Assembly (NCBI GenBank): GCA_002862085.1 | Contig: PKCK01000011.1 | Coordinates: 85,323 to 149,322, forward strand | DNA length: 64,000 nucleotides | Source of the DNA: Planctomycetota bacterium | GTDB taxonomy: Bacteria; Planctomycetota; UBA1135; GCA-002686595 | Direction of reading: 5' to 3' | In this document: positions 8,496-16,280 of the stretch, in pieces | How positions within the stretch are numbered: position 1 is the first letter of the stretch | How the letters are laid out: each line of letters starts with the position of its first letter | Made by a program: the position numbers and the translations under genes | Notes under the pieces: model-generated | The model's database searches: none | The model's input: the letters and a program-made list of their open reading frames with translations, nothing else | Told to the model about the DNA's origin: nothing

Positions 8496-9320
8496 ATGGG
8501 ACTTCGCGTCAACACGAACGTTGCGTCCATGAACGCGCAACGGAACCTCTTCAATTCGACTTCGCGGCTGGGCGGCAACTTCGCCCGGCTCTCCTCGGGC
8601 CTGCGGATCGCCTCCGCAGCCGATGACGCCGCGGGCCTCGGTATCTCCGAGCGCATGCGGGCGGATATTCGCTCTTTCTCCGTGGCGTCTCGTAACGCCC
8701 AGGACGGGGTCTCCCTCGTCCAGACCGCCGAGGGCGCGCTCAGTGAAGTGAGCGACATCCTCGGCCGCATGCGTGAGTTGTCCATGCAGTCCGCCAACGG
8801 GACTCTGAACAACGGCGACCGTGCGACCCTCGACGCCGAGTTCCAGCAGCTCGTCAGCGAGATCGACCGGATCGCGAACGGCACCGAGTTCAACGGTGTC
8901 AGCCTTCTCGATGGTTCGAGCACCTCGCTGGCCATCCAGGTGGGCATCGACAGCGGCGCCAACAACGTGATCAACGTCAGCGGCGCCGACGCAACTGCGA
9001 CGACCCTCGGGCTCAGCTCTGCGAGCATCAACACCGCCGCCGCTGCTTCGACGATGCTCGGCACGCTCGACACCGCCATCAACTCGGTGAACAGCGCGCG
9101 CGGAACCCTGGGTGCCCAGCAGAACCGTCTCGAGAGCACGCTCCGCTCTCTCGCCAACGTGCGTGAGAACACGAGCGCCGCCGAGAGCCGGATCCGCGAC
9201 GTGGACGTCGCCTTCGAGACGGCGGACCTGACCCGCAACTCGATCCTGCAGCAGGCCGCGACCGCGGTGCTCGCTCAGGCGAACGCGCAGCCCCAGCTGG
9301 CGCTCAGCCTGCTCGGCTGA
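8496..9320 (+). CDS. fliC: Flagellin 3
   Basis: 274 residues, third tandem flagellin, with the same D0/D1 ends (MGLRVNTNVASMNAQRNLF; ESRIRDVDVAFETADLTRN) and a short central region. It differs from flagellin 2 mainly at about residues 130-200. Codon use is a little less extreme than in flagellins 1 and 2 (for example aacgttgcg against aacatcgcc). CCGATAG lies only 7 bases before the ATG and resembles a sigma-28 -10 box, but this spacing would leave almost no leader. No Shine-Dalgarno sequence. Confidence 0.97.
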   Translation: MGLRVNTNVASMNAQRNLFNSTSRLGGNFARLSSGLRIASAADDAAGLGISERMRADIRSFSVASRNAQDGVSLVQTAEGALSEVSDILGRMRELSMQSANGTLNNGDRATLDAEFQQLVSEIDRIANGTEFNGVSLLDGSSTSLAIQVGIDSGANNVINVSGADATATTLGLSSASINTAAAASTMLGTLDTAINSVNSARGTLGAQQNRLESTLRSLANVRENTSAAESRIRDVDVAFETADLTRNSILQQAATAVLAQANAQPQLALSLLG

Positions 9321-9326
9321 TCGCCG

Positions 9327-9346
9327 CCATCAGCATTCGCTGATGG
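9327..9346 (+). terminator. Hairpin just after flagellin 3
   Basis: CCATCAGC and GCTGATGG pair perfectly around ATTC, starting 7 bases after the flagellin 3 stop codon. No T-tract follows. Confidence 0.55.
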
Positions 9347-9483
9347 GGCGCTGAGGAAAGATCTGCCTTCGACCGGCCCGAGGCCGTCGTCCGGGTGGAG
9401 TGATGGTCACCGCGCCTCGCGCGGTGGCCGGCTCCGGCCCGAGCGACGCCCGAGGCGTCGGCGGACACCTTCCTTCCGACGAA

Positions 9484-9522
9484 GAGGCCCCCGGGTCGCC
9501 CAGCTGAGGCGTCGGGGGCCTC
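9484..9522 (+). terminator. Second hairpin in the flagellin 3 to fliD gap
   Basis: GAGGCCCCCG (9484-9493) pairs perfectly with CGGGGGCCTC (9513-9522). It may be a back-up terminator for flagellin 3 or a structured RNA element; no T-tract follows. Confidence 0.4.
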
Positions 9523-9533
9523 GATCTATCCCA

Positions 9534-9563
9534 CGACCGCAACGCGGCACCGCGCTGCGGTCG
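9534..9563. repeat. GC-rich inverted repeat
   Basis: CGACCGCA (9534-9541) and TGCGGTCG (9556-9563) flank a second nested dyad, CGCGG/CCGCG. About 13 base pairs could form with one mismatch. It lies 11 bases after the previous hairpin and about 150 bases before the fliD promoter. Role unknown. Confidence 0.4.
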
Positions 9564-9713
9564 CCGCGTCCCCGGCGGGCTCGGGGACCGGGGGCGCTCC
9601 TGGACTCCCTCGACGGCCGGTGGACCCCCCCTCCGAGCGGCTCCGTGGGTCTTCGAGGTCCGACGGGGACCGGCCCGCCTCCCCGGATTCGGGGCCCCGG
9701 GCTAGGAAGTTGC

Positions 9714-9740
9714 TCAAGCCATGCTGGCGCCCGCCGATAA
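9714..9740 (+). promoter_or_regulatory. Sigma-28 (FliA) promoter of fliD
   Basis: GCCGATAA at 9733-9740 matches the sigma-28 -10 consensus exactly. Eleven bases upstream is TCAAGCCA (9714-9721), a partial match to the TAAAGTTT -35 element. The predicted start near 9748 leaves about 29 bases before the fliD ATG. The fliA gene is in this window at 20729. Confidence 0.7.
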
Positions 9741-9776
9741 CGGATCACGGGCCTCTCCGACCGCGCCCGAACCACC

Positions 9777-11309
9777 ATGGTCTCGAACTCCGGCATCACA
9801 TTCTCCGGCCTCGGCAGTGGCCTCGACACGAACGCGATCGTGCGTCAGCTCGTCGCCATCGAGCGCCTCCCGATCCAGAGCCTCCAGTCGCGGCGCGGCA
9901 CCGAGCAGCGCCGCCTCGATCTGGTCGGCCAGCTCGGCGATCTCGTGAAGACCCTGCAGAGCAGGGCCGACGACCTCTCGAGCCCCGAGAAGTTCTTCGC
10001 CTACACGGCGTCGATCTCGGACGAGAGCGTGGCGGCGATCACGACGAACTCCCTCGCTGAGGAGGGGTCGCACACCCTCGACGTCCAGCGCCTCGCGGCC
10101 GTCGATCGCTGGGCCTTCGACGCGGTCGGCACGCGCGATGTCAACCTGACCGCCGAGGAGGGGGAGCAGATCTCCTTCAGGGTCGGGAGCACCGACTACA
10201 CGCTCACGATCGACCCGGACAGCTCGTCCCTGGACGCCCTCGCGGGCCAGATCGAGGACGTGACCGGCGGCGACGTGGATGCGTCGGTCGTGAACACGGG
10301 GACCGAGAGTTCGCCCTCCTACCAGCTCGTTCTCGCCTCGAACGAGTCCGGCGAGGAAGGGCGAATCACGGACATCCTCTCCAACGTCGGCCAGACCGGC
10401 ACGGGCGGCGATACGTCGCTGCTCATCGCCTACTCCGCGCCGGACGCGAACGGCGACGCGACCAGCTCGAACAACATCACGGTGGGTAACGACGCCATCG
10501 CGGTCATCGACGGACTCACGGTCCGTCGCTCGACGAACTCCTTCAGCGACGTTCTCGTGGGCATCACGATCGACGTGCGCGCGCTCACCGAGAGCGGCCA
10601 GGCGACGATCACGATCGATCCCGATCGGGCGGCCGTACGCTCCCAGATCGACTCGTTCGTCAGCGCGTACAACGAGGTCGTCGACTTCATCAACGGCCAG
10701 AACACGTTCACGCCCGGCGAGGGCGACGACAACGGCTCGACGGGCGGCCTGCTCTTCGGTGATTCGCTGCTCAGCAGCGTCAAGCGCTCGATTCGCTCCG
10801 CGCTCTTCGACGTCGATCCCGCCGTCGTGGCGGACGACACCGAGGGCTACAGCACCCTGAGCCTCGTGGGGATCGAGCAGGACAGCGACGGCAAGCTCTC
10901 CGTCGACTCGACGACCTTCGACGAGAAGTTCACCGAGAACCTGCCCCTCCTGATGGACCTTTTCGCGGACACGGACGGCTTCGACAACGGCGGCGCGGCC
11001 CCGAACACGCCGGGGTACTACGAGGACACCACCGCCGATGGCGGCCTCATGAACGAGCTCTCGCGCGCCATCGACCAGATGTTCGGCGTGCTCGACACCG
11101 ACGGTGACGTCACGATCCAGGGCATCTTCGACGTCCGCGAGGACGCGATCGAGGCTGCGATCGAGCGCTACGACGACCAGATCACGCGCCGCGAGGACCG
11201 CCTGGCGTCCTACGAGGAGACCCTGATCCTGCGCTTCGCGCGCCTCGAGGAGCTGATGGGCGGACTGAACGCCCAGGGCGCCGCTCTCGCGAACACCCTC
11301 GGCGGCTGA
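9777..11309 (+). CDS. fliD: Flagellar filament cap protein FliD (HAP2)
   Basis: 510 residues. FliD N-terminal signature ITFSGLGSGLDTNAIVRQLV at 7-26, then a coiled-coil D0 segment. The FliD_C region contains the typical YNEVVDFIN and, near the end, a helical stretch with LEELMGGLNAQGAAL. FliD caps the growing filament and helps fold flagellin. The start at 9777 immediately precedes the conserved SGITFSGLGSGLD. It is followed 64 bases later by fliS. A sigma-28 promoter lies upstream, consistent with late-class expression. Ordinary family member of usual length. Confidence 0.96.
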   Translation: MVSNSGITFSGLGSGLDTNAIVRQLVAIERLPIQSLQSRRGTEQRRLDLVGQLGDLVKTLQSRADDLSSPEKFFAYTASISDESVAAITTNSLAEEGSHTLDVQRLAAVDRWAFDAVGTRDVNLTAEEGEQISFRVGSTDYTLTIDPDSSSLDALAGQIEDVTGGDVDASVVNTGTESSPSYQLVLASNESGEEGRITDILSNVGQTGTGGDTSLLIAYSAPDANGDATSSNNITVGNDAIAVIDGLTVRRSTNSFSDVLVGITIDVRALTESGQATITIDPDRAAVRSQIDSFVSAYNEVVDFINGQNTFTPGEGDDNGSTGGLLFGDSLLSSVKRSIRSALFDVDPAVVADDTEGYSTLSLVGIEQDSDGKLSVDSTTFDEKFTENLPLLMDLFADTDGFDNGGAAPNTPGYYEDTTADGGLMNELSRAIDQMFGVLDTDGDVTIQGIFDVREDAIEAAIERYDDQITRREDRLASYEETLILRFARLEELMGGLNAQGAALANTLGG

Positions 11310-11373
11310 GCCGCCCGGGGACCCCCGCCTGGCGCAGCCGGGCACCCTCCAAGCACCCCACCCGACCTCTCGA

Positions 11374-11763
11374 ATGTCGACCCACGCCCACGCCGCCGAG
11401 GCCTACCTCGCAAGCGCTGTCGAGAACGCGCCCCCGATCAAGATCGTCCGCATGCTCTACCAGGGCGCTCTGCGCTTCATCATGCAGGCCGAGGGCGAGG
11501 ACGCCGCCGAGCCCAGCTCGAGCTTCGTGCAGTTCTGCTCCGACGCGGACGCCATCGTTGCGGAGCTGCGCCTCGCGCTCGACGCTGCACACGGCAGCGC
11601 TGACGTCGTCGACAACCTCACCCAGCTCTATCTCTTCTGCGAGGGGGAGCTCCAGCGCGCGATGATCGATCGTTCGCCGGCGCCGCTCGCCTCCGTCAAG
11701 CAAGTCCTCACGGTCCTCCTCGAGGCGTGGGACGCGGTCGAGGTCGAGGCCGGGACGGCGTGA
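11374..11763 (+). CDS. fliS: Flagellin export chaperone FliS
   Basis: 129 residues. The N-terminal AEAYLASAVENAPPIKIVRMLYQGALRFI matches the FliS pattern (a Tyr-containing first helix, then a hydrophobic L-Y-x-G-A segment). The rest is helical, with NLTQLYLFCEGEL. FliS binds the flagellin C-terminus in the cytoplasm, prevents polymerisation and presents it to FlhA. It lies between fliD and a fliT-like gene, the usual order. The ATG at 11374 gives the standard length. Confidence 0.93.
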   Translation: MSTHAHAAEAYLASAVENAPPIKIVRMLYQGALRFIMQAEGEDAAEPSSSFVQFCSDADAIVAELRLALDAAHGSADVVDNLTQLYLFCEGELQRAMIDRSPAPLASVKQVLTVLLEAWDAVEVEAGTA

Positions 11764-12125
11764 ACGACCCGTTCGAAGCCCTCGCCGCCATGAAGGCCGC
11801 GCTCGAGGAGGGTCTCGCCCTGCTCGACGGTGCCTCCATGGACGACGCGGCAGGGCTCGACGCACTGGCGCGGATCACCGCGTCGATCGTGGCCGGGCCG
11901 AACCCCGACACGCTCCGCGCCGCGGTGCCCGAGGAGCGGCTCGAGGACTTCGACGACCAGCTCGAAGATCTGCTGCGGCTCAACGCCGTGCTGATGCGGG
12001 CCGCCGCCCTCGACAAGGACAAGCTCACCGAGCGCCTCAAGAGCGTGCGTTCCTCCCGGCGCGAGCTCGGTTACTACGGGCCGGAGGCCGCCGGGGCGGG
12101 CGGCCGCTGCGACATGTCCGCCTGA
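11760..12125 (+). CDS. FliT-like flagellar export chaperone
   Basis: 121 residues from GTG at 11760, which overlaps the fliS stop codon as GTGA; this coupling is why I prefer it to an ATG at 11727 inside fliS. The protein is almost entirely helical and acidic (ALEEGLALLDG, DDQLEDLLRLNAVL) and ends with a Gly/Ala tail. Sequence identity to FliT is too weak to see by eye, but position after fliS, size and helical character match FliT/FlgN chaperones. It may chaperone FliD. Confidence 0.65.
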   Translation: MNDPFEALAAMKAALEEGLALLDGASMDDAAGLDALARITASIVAGPNPDTLRAAVPEERLEDFDDQLEDLLRLNAVLMRAAALDKDKLTERLKSVRSSRRELGYYGPEAAGAGGRCDMSA

Positions 12126-12388
12126 GGCGGGCGAGCCGTGCCGATCGACGTCCCGGGGCGCTGTGGCCTCCGGTGACGATCCGCAGGTCGCGCGGCGGGG
12201 TGGAGACGCGCCACGGCTCCACCGGTGACCCGGGACCGCGCCGTGCGCCGGGGCCCTCCCATGGAGGCCAGTGGCCAGCTGATGAGCGCCCGGGAGTCGG
12301 CGAACCCGGGCCTCCTCGCGCGCCCTCGATCCCCGGGGCGCGCCGGCGGGGACTCGCGGGCCCGGCCGGAGCCCGATTCGACCGGGTG

Positions 12389-12403
12389 GGAAAGACGTTC
12401 CGG
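12389..12403 (+). promoter_or_regulatory. Candidate activator (enhancer) site, copy 2
   Basis: GGAAAGACGTTCCGG differs at one position from GGAAAAACGTTCCGG at 4275-4261 and has the same orientation relative to its sigma-54 promoter, 87 bases upstream of the -24 element. Confidence 0.5.
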
Positions 12404-12409
12404 GTCCAC

Positions 12410-12447
12410 CGTCGGATCTCGCGACAGATGTGTCGCGAGACCCGACG
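12410..12447. repeat. Near-perfect inverted repeat upstream of the export operon
   Basis: Arms of 17 bases (12410-12426 and 12431-12447) around GATG pair at 16 of 17 positions; the inner TCTCGCGACA/TGTCGCGAGA is perfect. It lies 43 bases before the -24 element of the sigma-54 promoter and about 285 bases after the fliT-like gene. It could be an operator or a terminator for fliS-fliT. Confidence 0.55.
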
Positions 12448-12489
12448 CTTCGGGAAGCCGATTCCGCGTGGGAGTGCATTCCTTGCGGT

Positions 12490-12504
12490 TGGCACACCCG
12501 TTGC
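12490..12504 (+). promoter_or_regulatory. Sigma-54 (-24/-12) promoter of the fliO operon
   Basis: TTGGCACACCCGTTGCG contains TGGCAC-N5-TTGC with canonical spacing. The -12 element ends 36 bases before the fliO ATG at 12540. It should drive the fliO-to-fliA operon under an NtrC-type activator. Confidence 0.85.
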
Positions 12505-12539
12505 GTCAGGGCTGCTCCGCCGCGCTCCGCGGTCCCGAC

Positions 12540-13178
12540 ATGCAGCCCACCATTCTCCCCCTCGCCGTCGTCCTCCAGGGCCTCCAGCGCACGGCCGGTC
12601 CCGCGACCGGCAGCGGCCTGACCCTCTCCGAAGGACCCGATCTCGGCTGGCTCATGGGCGTCGTCGCGGCGCTCGTGTTCGCGGCCTGCGGCATCGCCTT
12701 CGGGTTCCGCAAGCTGCTGCTCAAGACCGTGAAGCAGCGTGCGTCGCGGCGCGAGCTGCAGGTGGTCGACGTCCTGCCCCTCGGCGGGAAGCGCCAGCTC
12801 GCCGTCGTCCGCTGCTACGACCGCACCTTCGCCCTCGGCCTGGGTGAGAAGGACGTGTCCCTCGTCGCAGAGCTCGACCACGAGGCGATCGAGTTCGACC
12901 GCAAGGAGCGCGAGGACGAGCGCAGCCAGGCCTTCCGCCGGCGCCTGGACAGCGCGCGCGAGCGCCTGCTGGGTGCCCGCGATCGGGTGGAGCTCGAAGC
13001 GCCGGTCGCCGCGACTCCGCTCGCCCCTGCCCGGGCCGCGCGTCCCGCGCGCCCGCTCGCGGAGCAGACCATGACCCCTCACGCACCGGACGGTGACGTC
13101 CCGGACGCGTCCTCCGCCGAGGTCGTCCAGCGGGAGGTCACGCCGCGCGGCGGCAGCACCAAGGAGTTCGTCGCGTGA
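12540..13178 (+). CDS. fliO: FliO-like flagellar biosynthesis membrane protein
   Basis: 212 residues. One membrane helix at about 38-58 (LMGVVAALVFAACGIAFGF) is followed by a small basic-to-beta cytoplasmic domain (RRELQVVDVLPLGGKRQLAVVRC), the FliO signature, then a charged, Ala/Pro-rich tail. FliO helps assemble the FliP ring. ATG at 12540 lies just downstream of the sigma-54 promoter; starts further upstream would overlap it. The end overlaps fliP (GTGA). No Shine-Dalgarno sequence. Confidence 0.85.
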   Translation: MQPTILPLAVVLQGLQRTAGPATGSGLTLSEGPDLGWLMGVVAALVFAACGIAFGFRKLLLKTVKQRASRRELQVVDVLPLGGKRQLAVVRCYDRTFALGLGEKDVSLVAELDHEAIEFDRKEREDERSQAFRRRLDSARERLLGARDRVELEAPVAATPLAPARAARPARPLAEQTMTPHAPDGDVPDASSAEVVQREVTPRGGSTKEFVA

Positions 13179-14098
13179 AGAACCTCCTCGTCGCCATCGC
13201 CCTGATCCTGGGCCTCGCTGCGCCCGCCCTCGCGCAGGACGCCTCCGCGCTCGCGGAGGCTCCGAGCGTTGCCGCGATGGGCGCGGAGCAGGTCGAGGAT
13301 GCGATGAACGCCGTCGCCGAGGCGCTCCTCTCCCAGGAGGAGGCCGCCGCGGACCGCGCAGCCGGCGAGGATGGCCGCCTCTCGACCGCGGTCGAGATCG
13401 CACTCCTCCTCACGGTCCTGAGCCTGCTCCCCGCGGTGCTCATCACGCTCACGAGCTTCACGCGCATCGTGATCGTCCTCTCGTTCGTGCGCCGAGCCCT
13501 CTCGCTCAACGACCTGCCGCCGAACCCGGTCATCATCGGCCTCGCGCTCTTCCTCACGATGTTCGTGATGGCGCCGGTGGGGAGCGATCTCTACGGCGAG
13601 GCGTGGAAGCCCTACGACGACGGTCAGATCCCGATCGAGGAGGCCACCGAGCGGGCTTGGGGGACCATGTCCGCCTTCCTCGTGCAGAACACGCGCGCCG
13701 GCGAGATGCGGCTCTTCGCGGAGCTGTCCGGCGCGGACGAGGTCCTCGCGATGCTCGAGCCGGCCGGCACCGCCGTCGGCGCGGGCACCGTCCTCGCCGC
13801 GGACGGCACCTTCGCCGCCGCCGAGAACCTCGAGCCCAGTGATCTCCCCCTCACCGTCGTCGTGCCCGCGTTCATCCTCTCGGAGATGAAGACGGCCTTC
13901 CAGATGGGCTTCCTGCTCTTCCTGCCGTTCCTGGTCATCGACCTCGTGGTCGCGAGCGTCCTGCTCTCCATGGGCATGTTCATGCTGCCCCCGGCGATGA
14001 TCTCGACGCCGATCAAGGTCCTGGTCTTCGTCCTCGTCGACGGCTGGCGCCTCGTCACCGAGTCCGTCGTGACCTCGTTCTTCCAGGGGGTGGTCTGA
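13175..14098 (+). CDS. fliP: Flagellar export gate protein FliP
   Basis: 307 residues, GTG start overlapping the fliO stop. N-terminal signal peptide ends near ALAQ (residue about 21), then an acidic linker. Core FliP motifs: TSFTRIVIVLSFVRRAL, LFLTMFVMAP, SEMKTAFQMGFLLFLPFLVI and the final SMGMFMLPPAMISTPIKVLVFV. It is longer than enteric FliP (about 245 residues) because of a longer mature N-terminus and an insertion of roughly 25 residues before the SEMKTAFQ region. It forms the export gate with FliQ and FliR. Confidence 0.96.
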   Translation: MKNLLVAIALILGLAAPALAQDASALAEAPSVAAMGAEQVEDAMNAVAEALLSQEEAAADRAAGEDGRLSTAVEIALLLTVLSLLPAVLITLTSFTRIVIVLSFVRRALSLNDLPPNPVIIGLALFLTMFVMAPVGSDLYGEAWKPYDDGQIPIEEATERAWGTMSAFLVQNTRAGEMRLFAELSGADEVLAMLEPAGTAVGAGTVLAADGTFAAAENLEPSDLPLTVVVPAFILSEMKTAFQMGFLLFLPFLVIDLVVASVLLSMGMFMLPPAMISTPIKVLVFVLVDGWRLVTESVVTSFFQGVV

Positions 14099-14099
14099 G

Positions 14100-14375
14100 A
14101 TGGACCTCGACCTCCACGTCGTCGACCTGGCGCGGGAGATGATCCTCGCCGTGCTCGTGGTCGCGGGGCCGATCATGCTGGTCGGCCTCTGCGTCGGCCT
14201 CATGGTCAGCTTGATCCAGGCGCTCACCTCGGTGCAGGAGCAGACCCTCTCGCTCGTGCCGAAGATGCTGGCCGTCATGGCGATGACGCTCCTGGTGCTC
14301 GCGCCGGCGCTCTCCTACCTCGGCGACTACACGGCGCGGGTCTTCCGCCGCATCACGGAGTTCGGCCTGTCGTGA
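14100..14375 (+). CDS. fliQ: Flagellar export gate protein FliQ
   Basis: 91 residues with two membrane helices (about 15-40 and 55-75). Signature GLCVGLMVSLIQALTSVQEQ in the loop region is diagnostic. It starts one base after the fliP stop and ends overlapping the GTG of fliR. Usual length. Confidence 0.96.
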   Translation: MDLDLHVVDLAREMILAVLVVAGPIMLVGLCVGLMVSLIQALTSVQEQTLSLVPKMLAVMAMTLLVLAPALSYLGDYTARVFRRITEFGLS

Positions 14376-15187
14376 ACCCCGTCGCCGCGATGATCGAAGC
14401 GGGCACCTTCCTCGGGTTCTCGCTGCCCGAGGGGCTGGTGCTCGGGGCGGGGCTCTTCCTCGCCCGGACGAGCACCATGCTCCTGTTCATGCCGCTGATC
14501 GGCACGGGCGCCTCGTTCCACGGCTACAAGGTCACCCTGGTCGTCTCCATCGCCTCCGTCATGTTCGCGGCTCAGGGCATCCCGTCCGTGTTCGTGGACT
14601 CCTGGGTGCACTACGGCCTCCTGATGACGCGCGAGATGATCATCGGGATCGGTCTCGCCTTTCTCTTCCACCTCGTGGTCATGGGGATCCGGGTGGGCTC
14701 GGAGATGGTCGGGAACGAGATGGCCTTCACGATGGCCAACTCGGTCGATCCCGCGAGCGGCGAGTCGATGCCGCTCCTGTCGCGGATGAACGAGACCCTG
14801 TTCTTCCTCGCGTTCCTCGGCGTGAACGGCCACCACTGGGTCGTGCGCGCCCTGGCGGAGTCCTACGACCGCGCGCCCGTCGGCGCTCTCTCCTTCGGAG
14901 ACAGCGCCGTGGACGTCATCGCGAACTTCTTCGCCGACCTCTTCTCGGCGGGCATCGCGTTCGCGGCGCCCATCGTCGTGCTCCTCCTGATGATCTCGCT
15001 GCTCATCGGGCTCATCGCCCGGTCGGTCCCGCAGGTCAACGTCCTCGAGATGGGGTTCAGCCTGCGAATCGGGGGCGGGCTGGCTGCGATCGGACTCCTG
15101 GCGCCGACGCTCGCGCCGGCGATGACGACGATGCTCAACCACTTCATGGCGGCCCTCGAGGCCGGCCTCGACGCGCTGGAGGGCTGA
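14372..15187 (+). CDS. fliR: Flagellar export gate protein FliR
   Basis: 271 residues, GTG start overlapping the fliQ stop (GTGA). Several membrane helices, with the family's REMIIGIGLAFLFHLVVMGI and NVLEMGFSLRIGGG segments. FliR completes the FliP5-FliQ4-FliR1 export gate. Followed by flhB one base after its stop codon. Confidence 0.95.
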   Translation: MNPVAAMIEAGTFLGFSLPEGLVLGAGLFLARTSTMLLFMPLIGTGASFHGYKVTLVVSIASVMFAAQGIPSVFVDSWVHYGLLMTREMIIGIGLAFLFHLVVMGIRVGSEMVGNEMAFTMANSVDPASGESMPLLSRMNETLFFLAFLGVNGHHWVVRALAESYDRAPVGALSFGDSAVDVIANFFADLFSAGIAFAAPIVVLLLMISLLIGLIARSVPQVNVLEMGFSLRIGGGLAAIGLLAPTLAPAMTTMLNHFMAALEAGLDALEG

Positions 15188-15188
15188 C

Positions 15189-16280
15189 GTGGCGGACGAG
15201 TCGAACGGCGAGAAGACAGAGGACGCGACCCCCAAGAAGCGCGACGAAGCGCGCGAGAAGGGTCAGGTCGCGATGTCCAACGAGTTCGTGGTCGCGCTCA
15301 TGTTGATCGCGGCCGTCGCGTCGTTCCTGGTGCTCGGGGGCGGGCTCGCGAAGCGCATGGGCCTGCTGGTCGTCGACGGCGCGAAGCGTGCCTCCGAACT
15401 CTGCATGAGCGAGCTCGCCGTCCAGGACGCCTCCGCGCTCTTGACGGCGGCCTCGGCGGACGTCGCGCGCTCCCTCGCGATCATCCTCGCGCCCGTGCTC
15501 CTCGTCGGCGTCCTCGTCAGCTACGGCCAGATCGGCGTGCAGCTCACGCCCAAGGCCATGGCGACCGACCTGAACAAGCTCAACCCCATCTCGGGCTGGA
15601 AGAAGATCTTCGGGCCCCGCGGCCTCATGCGTACGGGCCTCGGACTCCTGAAGATCCTGCTGATCTCGAGCGTCGTCGCGGCGGTCACCTGGCTCATGCT
15701 CCCCGAGTTCTCCCAGGCCGCCGGGACCGACGCGAAGTTCACCGTGGGTGTCGTCGGACGCGTCTTGCTACGCGCCGTCGCGGCCGGGGCGGTGGTGATC
15801 CTGGTGCTCTCGCTGATCGACCTCGTCTACCAGCGCTTCCAGCACGCGAAGGACCTGAAGATGTCCAAGAAGGAGGTGAAGGACGAGGCCAAGAACTCCG
15901 AGGGCGATCCTCAGGTGAGGGCTCGTATTCGCCAGGTCCAGCGCGAGATGGCGATGAATCGGATGATGGCGGACGTGCCCGAGGCGGACGCGGTCGTCAT
16001 GAACCCGACGCACTTCGCGGTGGCGCTGCGCTACCGCGACGGCGAGGACGCCGCGCCGCGGGTCGTCGCCAAGGGCATGGATCACCTGGCCCTGCGCATC
16101 CGTGATCTCGCCCGCGAGAGCGAGGTCGCGGTCATCGAGGACCCGCCGCTCGCTCGCGCTCTGCACCGTGCCTGTGAGATCGGCGAGACCGTGCCTGAAG
16201 AGCTCTTCGAGGCCGTCGCCCGACTCCTCGCCTACGTCTATCGCATGGAGGGCCGCGCAACCGCCGCGGCGACCGACTGA
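15189..16280 (+). CDS. flhB: Flagellar export switch protein FlhB
   Basis: 363 residues, GTG start. N-terminal EKTEDATPKKRDEAREKGQV is the family signature, followed by four membrane helices and a cytoplasmic domain containing the autocleavage motif NPTH (VVMNPTHFAVALRY, residues about 272-275). Cleavage between Asn and Pro switches export from rod-hook to filament substrates. The stop overlaps the flhA ATG (TGATG). Confidence 0.97.
   Translation: MADESNGEKTEDATPKKRDEAREKGQVAMSNEFVVALMLIAAVASFLVLGGGLAKRMGLLVVDGAKRASELCMSELAVQDASALLTAASADVARSLAIILAPVLLVGVLVSYGQIGVQLTPKAMATDLNKLNPISGWKKIFGPRGLMRTGLGLLKILLISSVVAAVTWLMLPEFSQAAGTDAKFTVGVVGRVLLRAVAAGAVVILVLSLIDLVYQRFQHAKDLKMSKKEVKDEAKNSEGDPQVRARIRQVQREMAMNRMMADVPEADAVVMNPTHFAVALRYRDGEDAAPRVVAKGMDHLALRIRDLARESEVAVIEDPPLARALHRACEIGETVPEELFEAVARLLAYVYRMEGRATAAATD

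Larger units (their letters stand above)
9321..9776. other. Intergenic region between flagellin 3 and fliD
   Basis: About 456 bases with three hairpins (9327-9346, 9484-9522, 9534-9563) and the sigma-28 promoter of fliD at 9714-9740. I see no gene. Confidence 0.6.
12126..12539. other. Regulatory region before the export-apparatus operon
   Basis: About 414 bases with no convincing gene. It holds the enhancer-like motif (12389-12403), a 17-bp-arm dyad (12410-12447) and the sigma-54 promoter (12490-12504). Confidence 0.65.
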
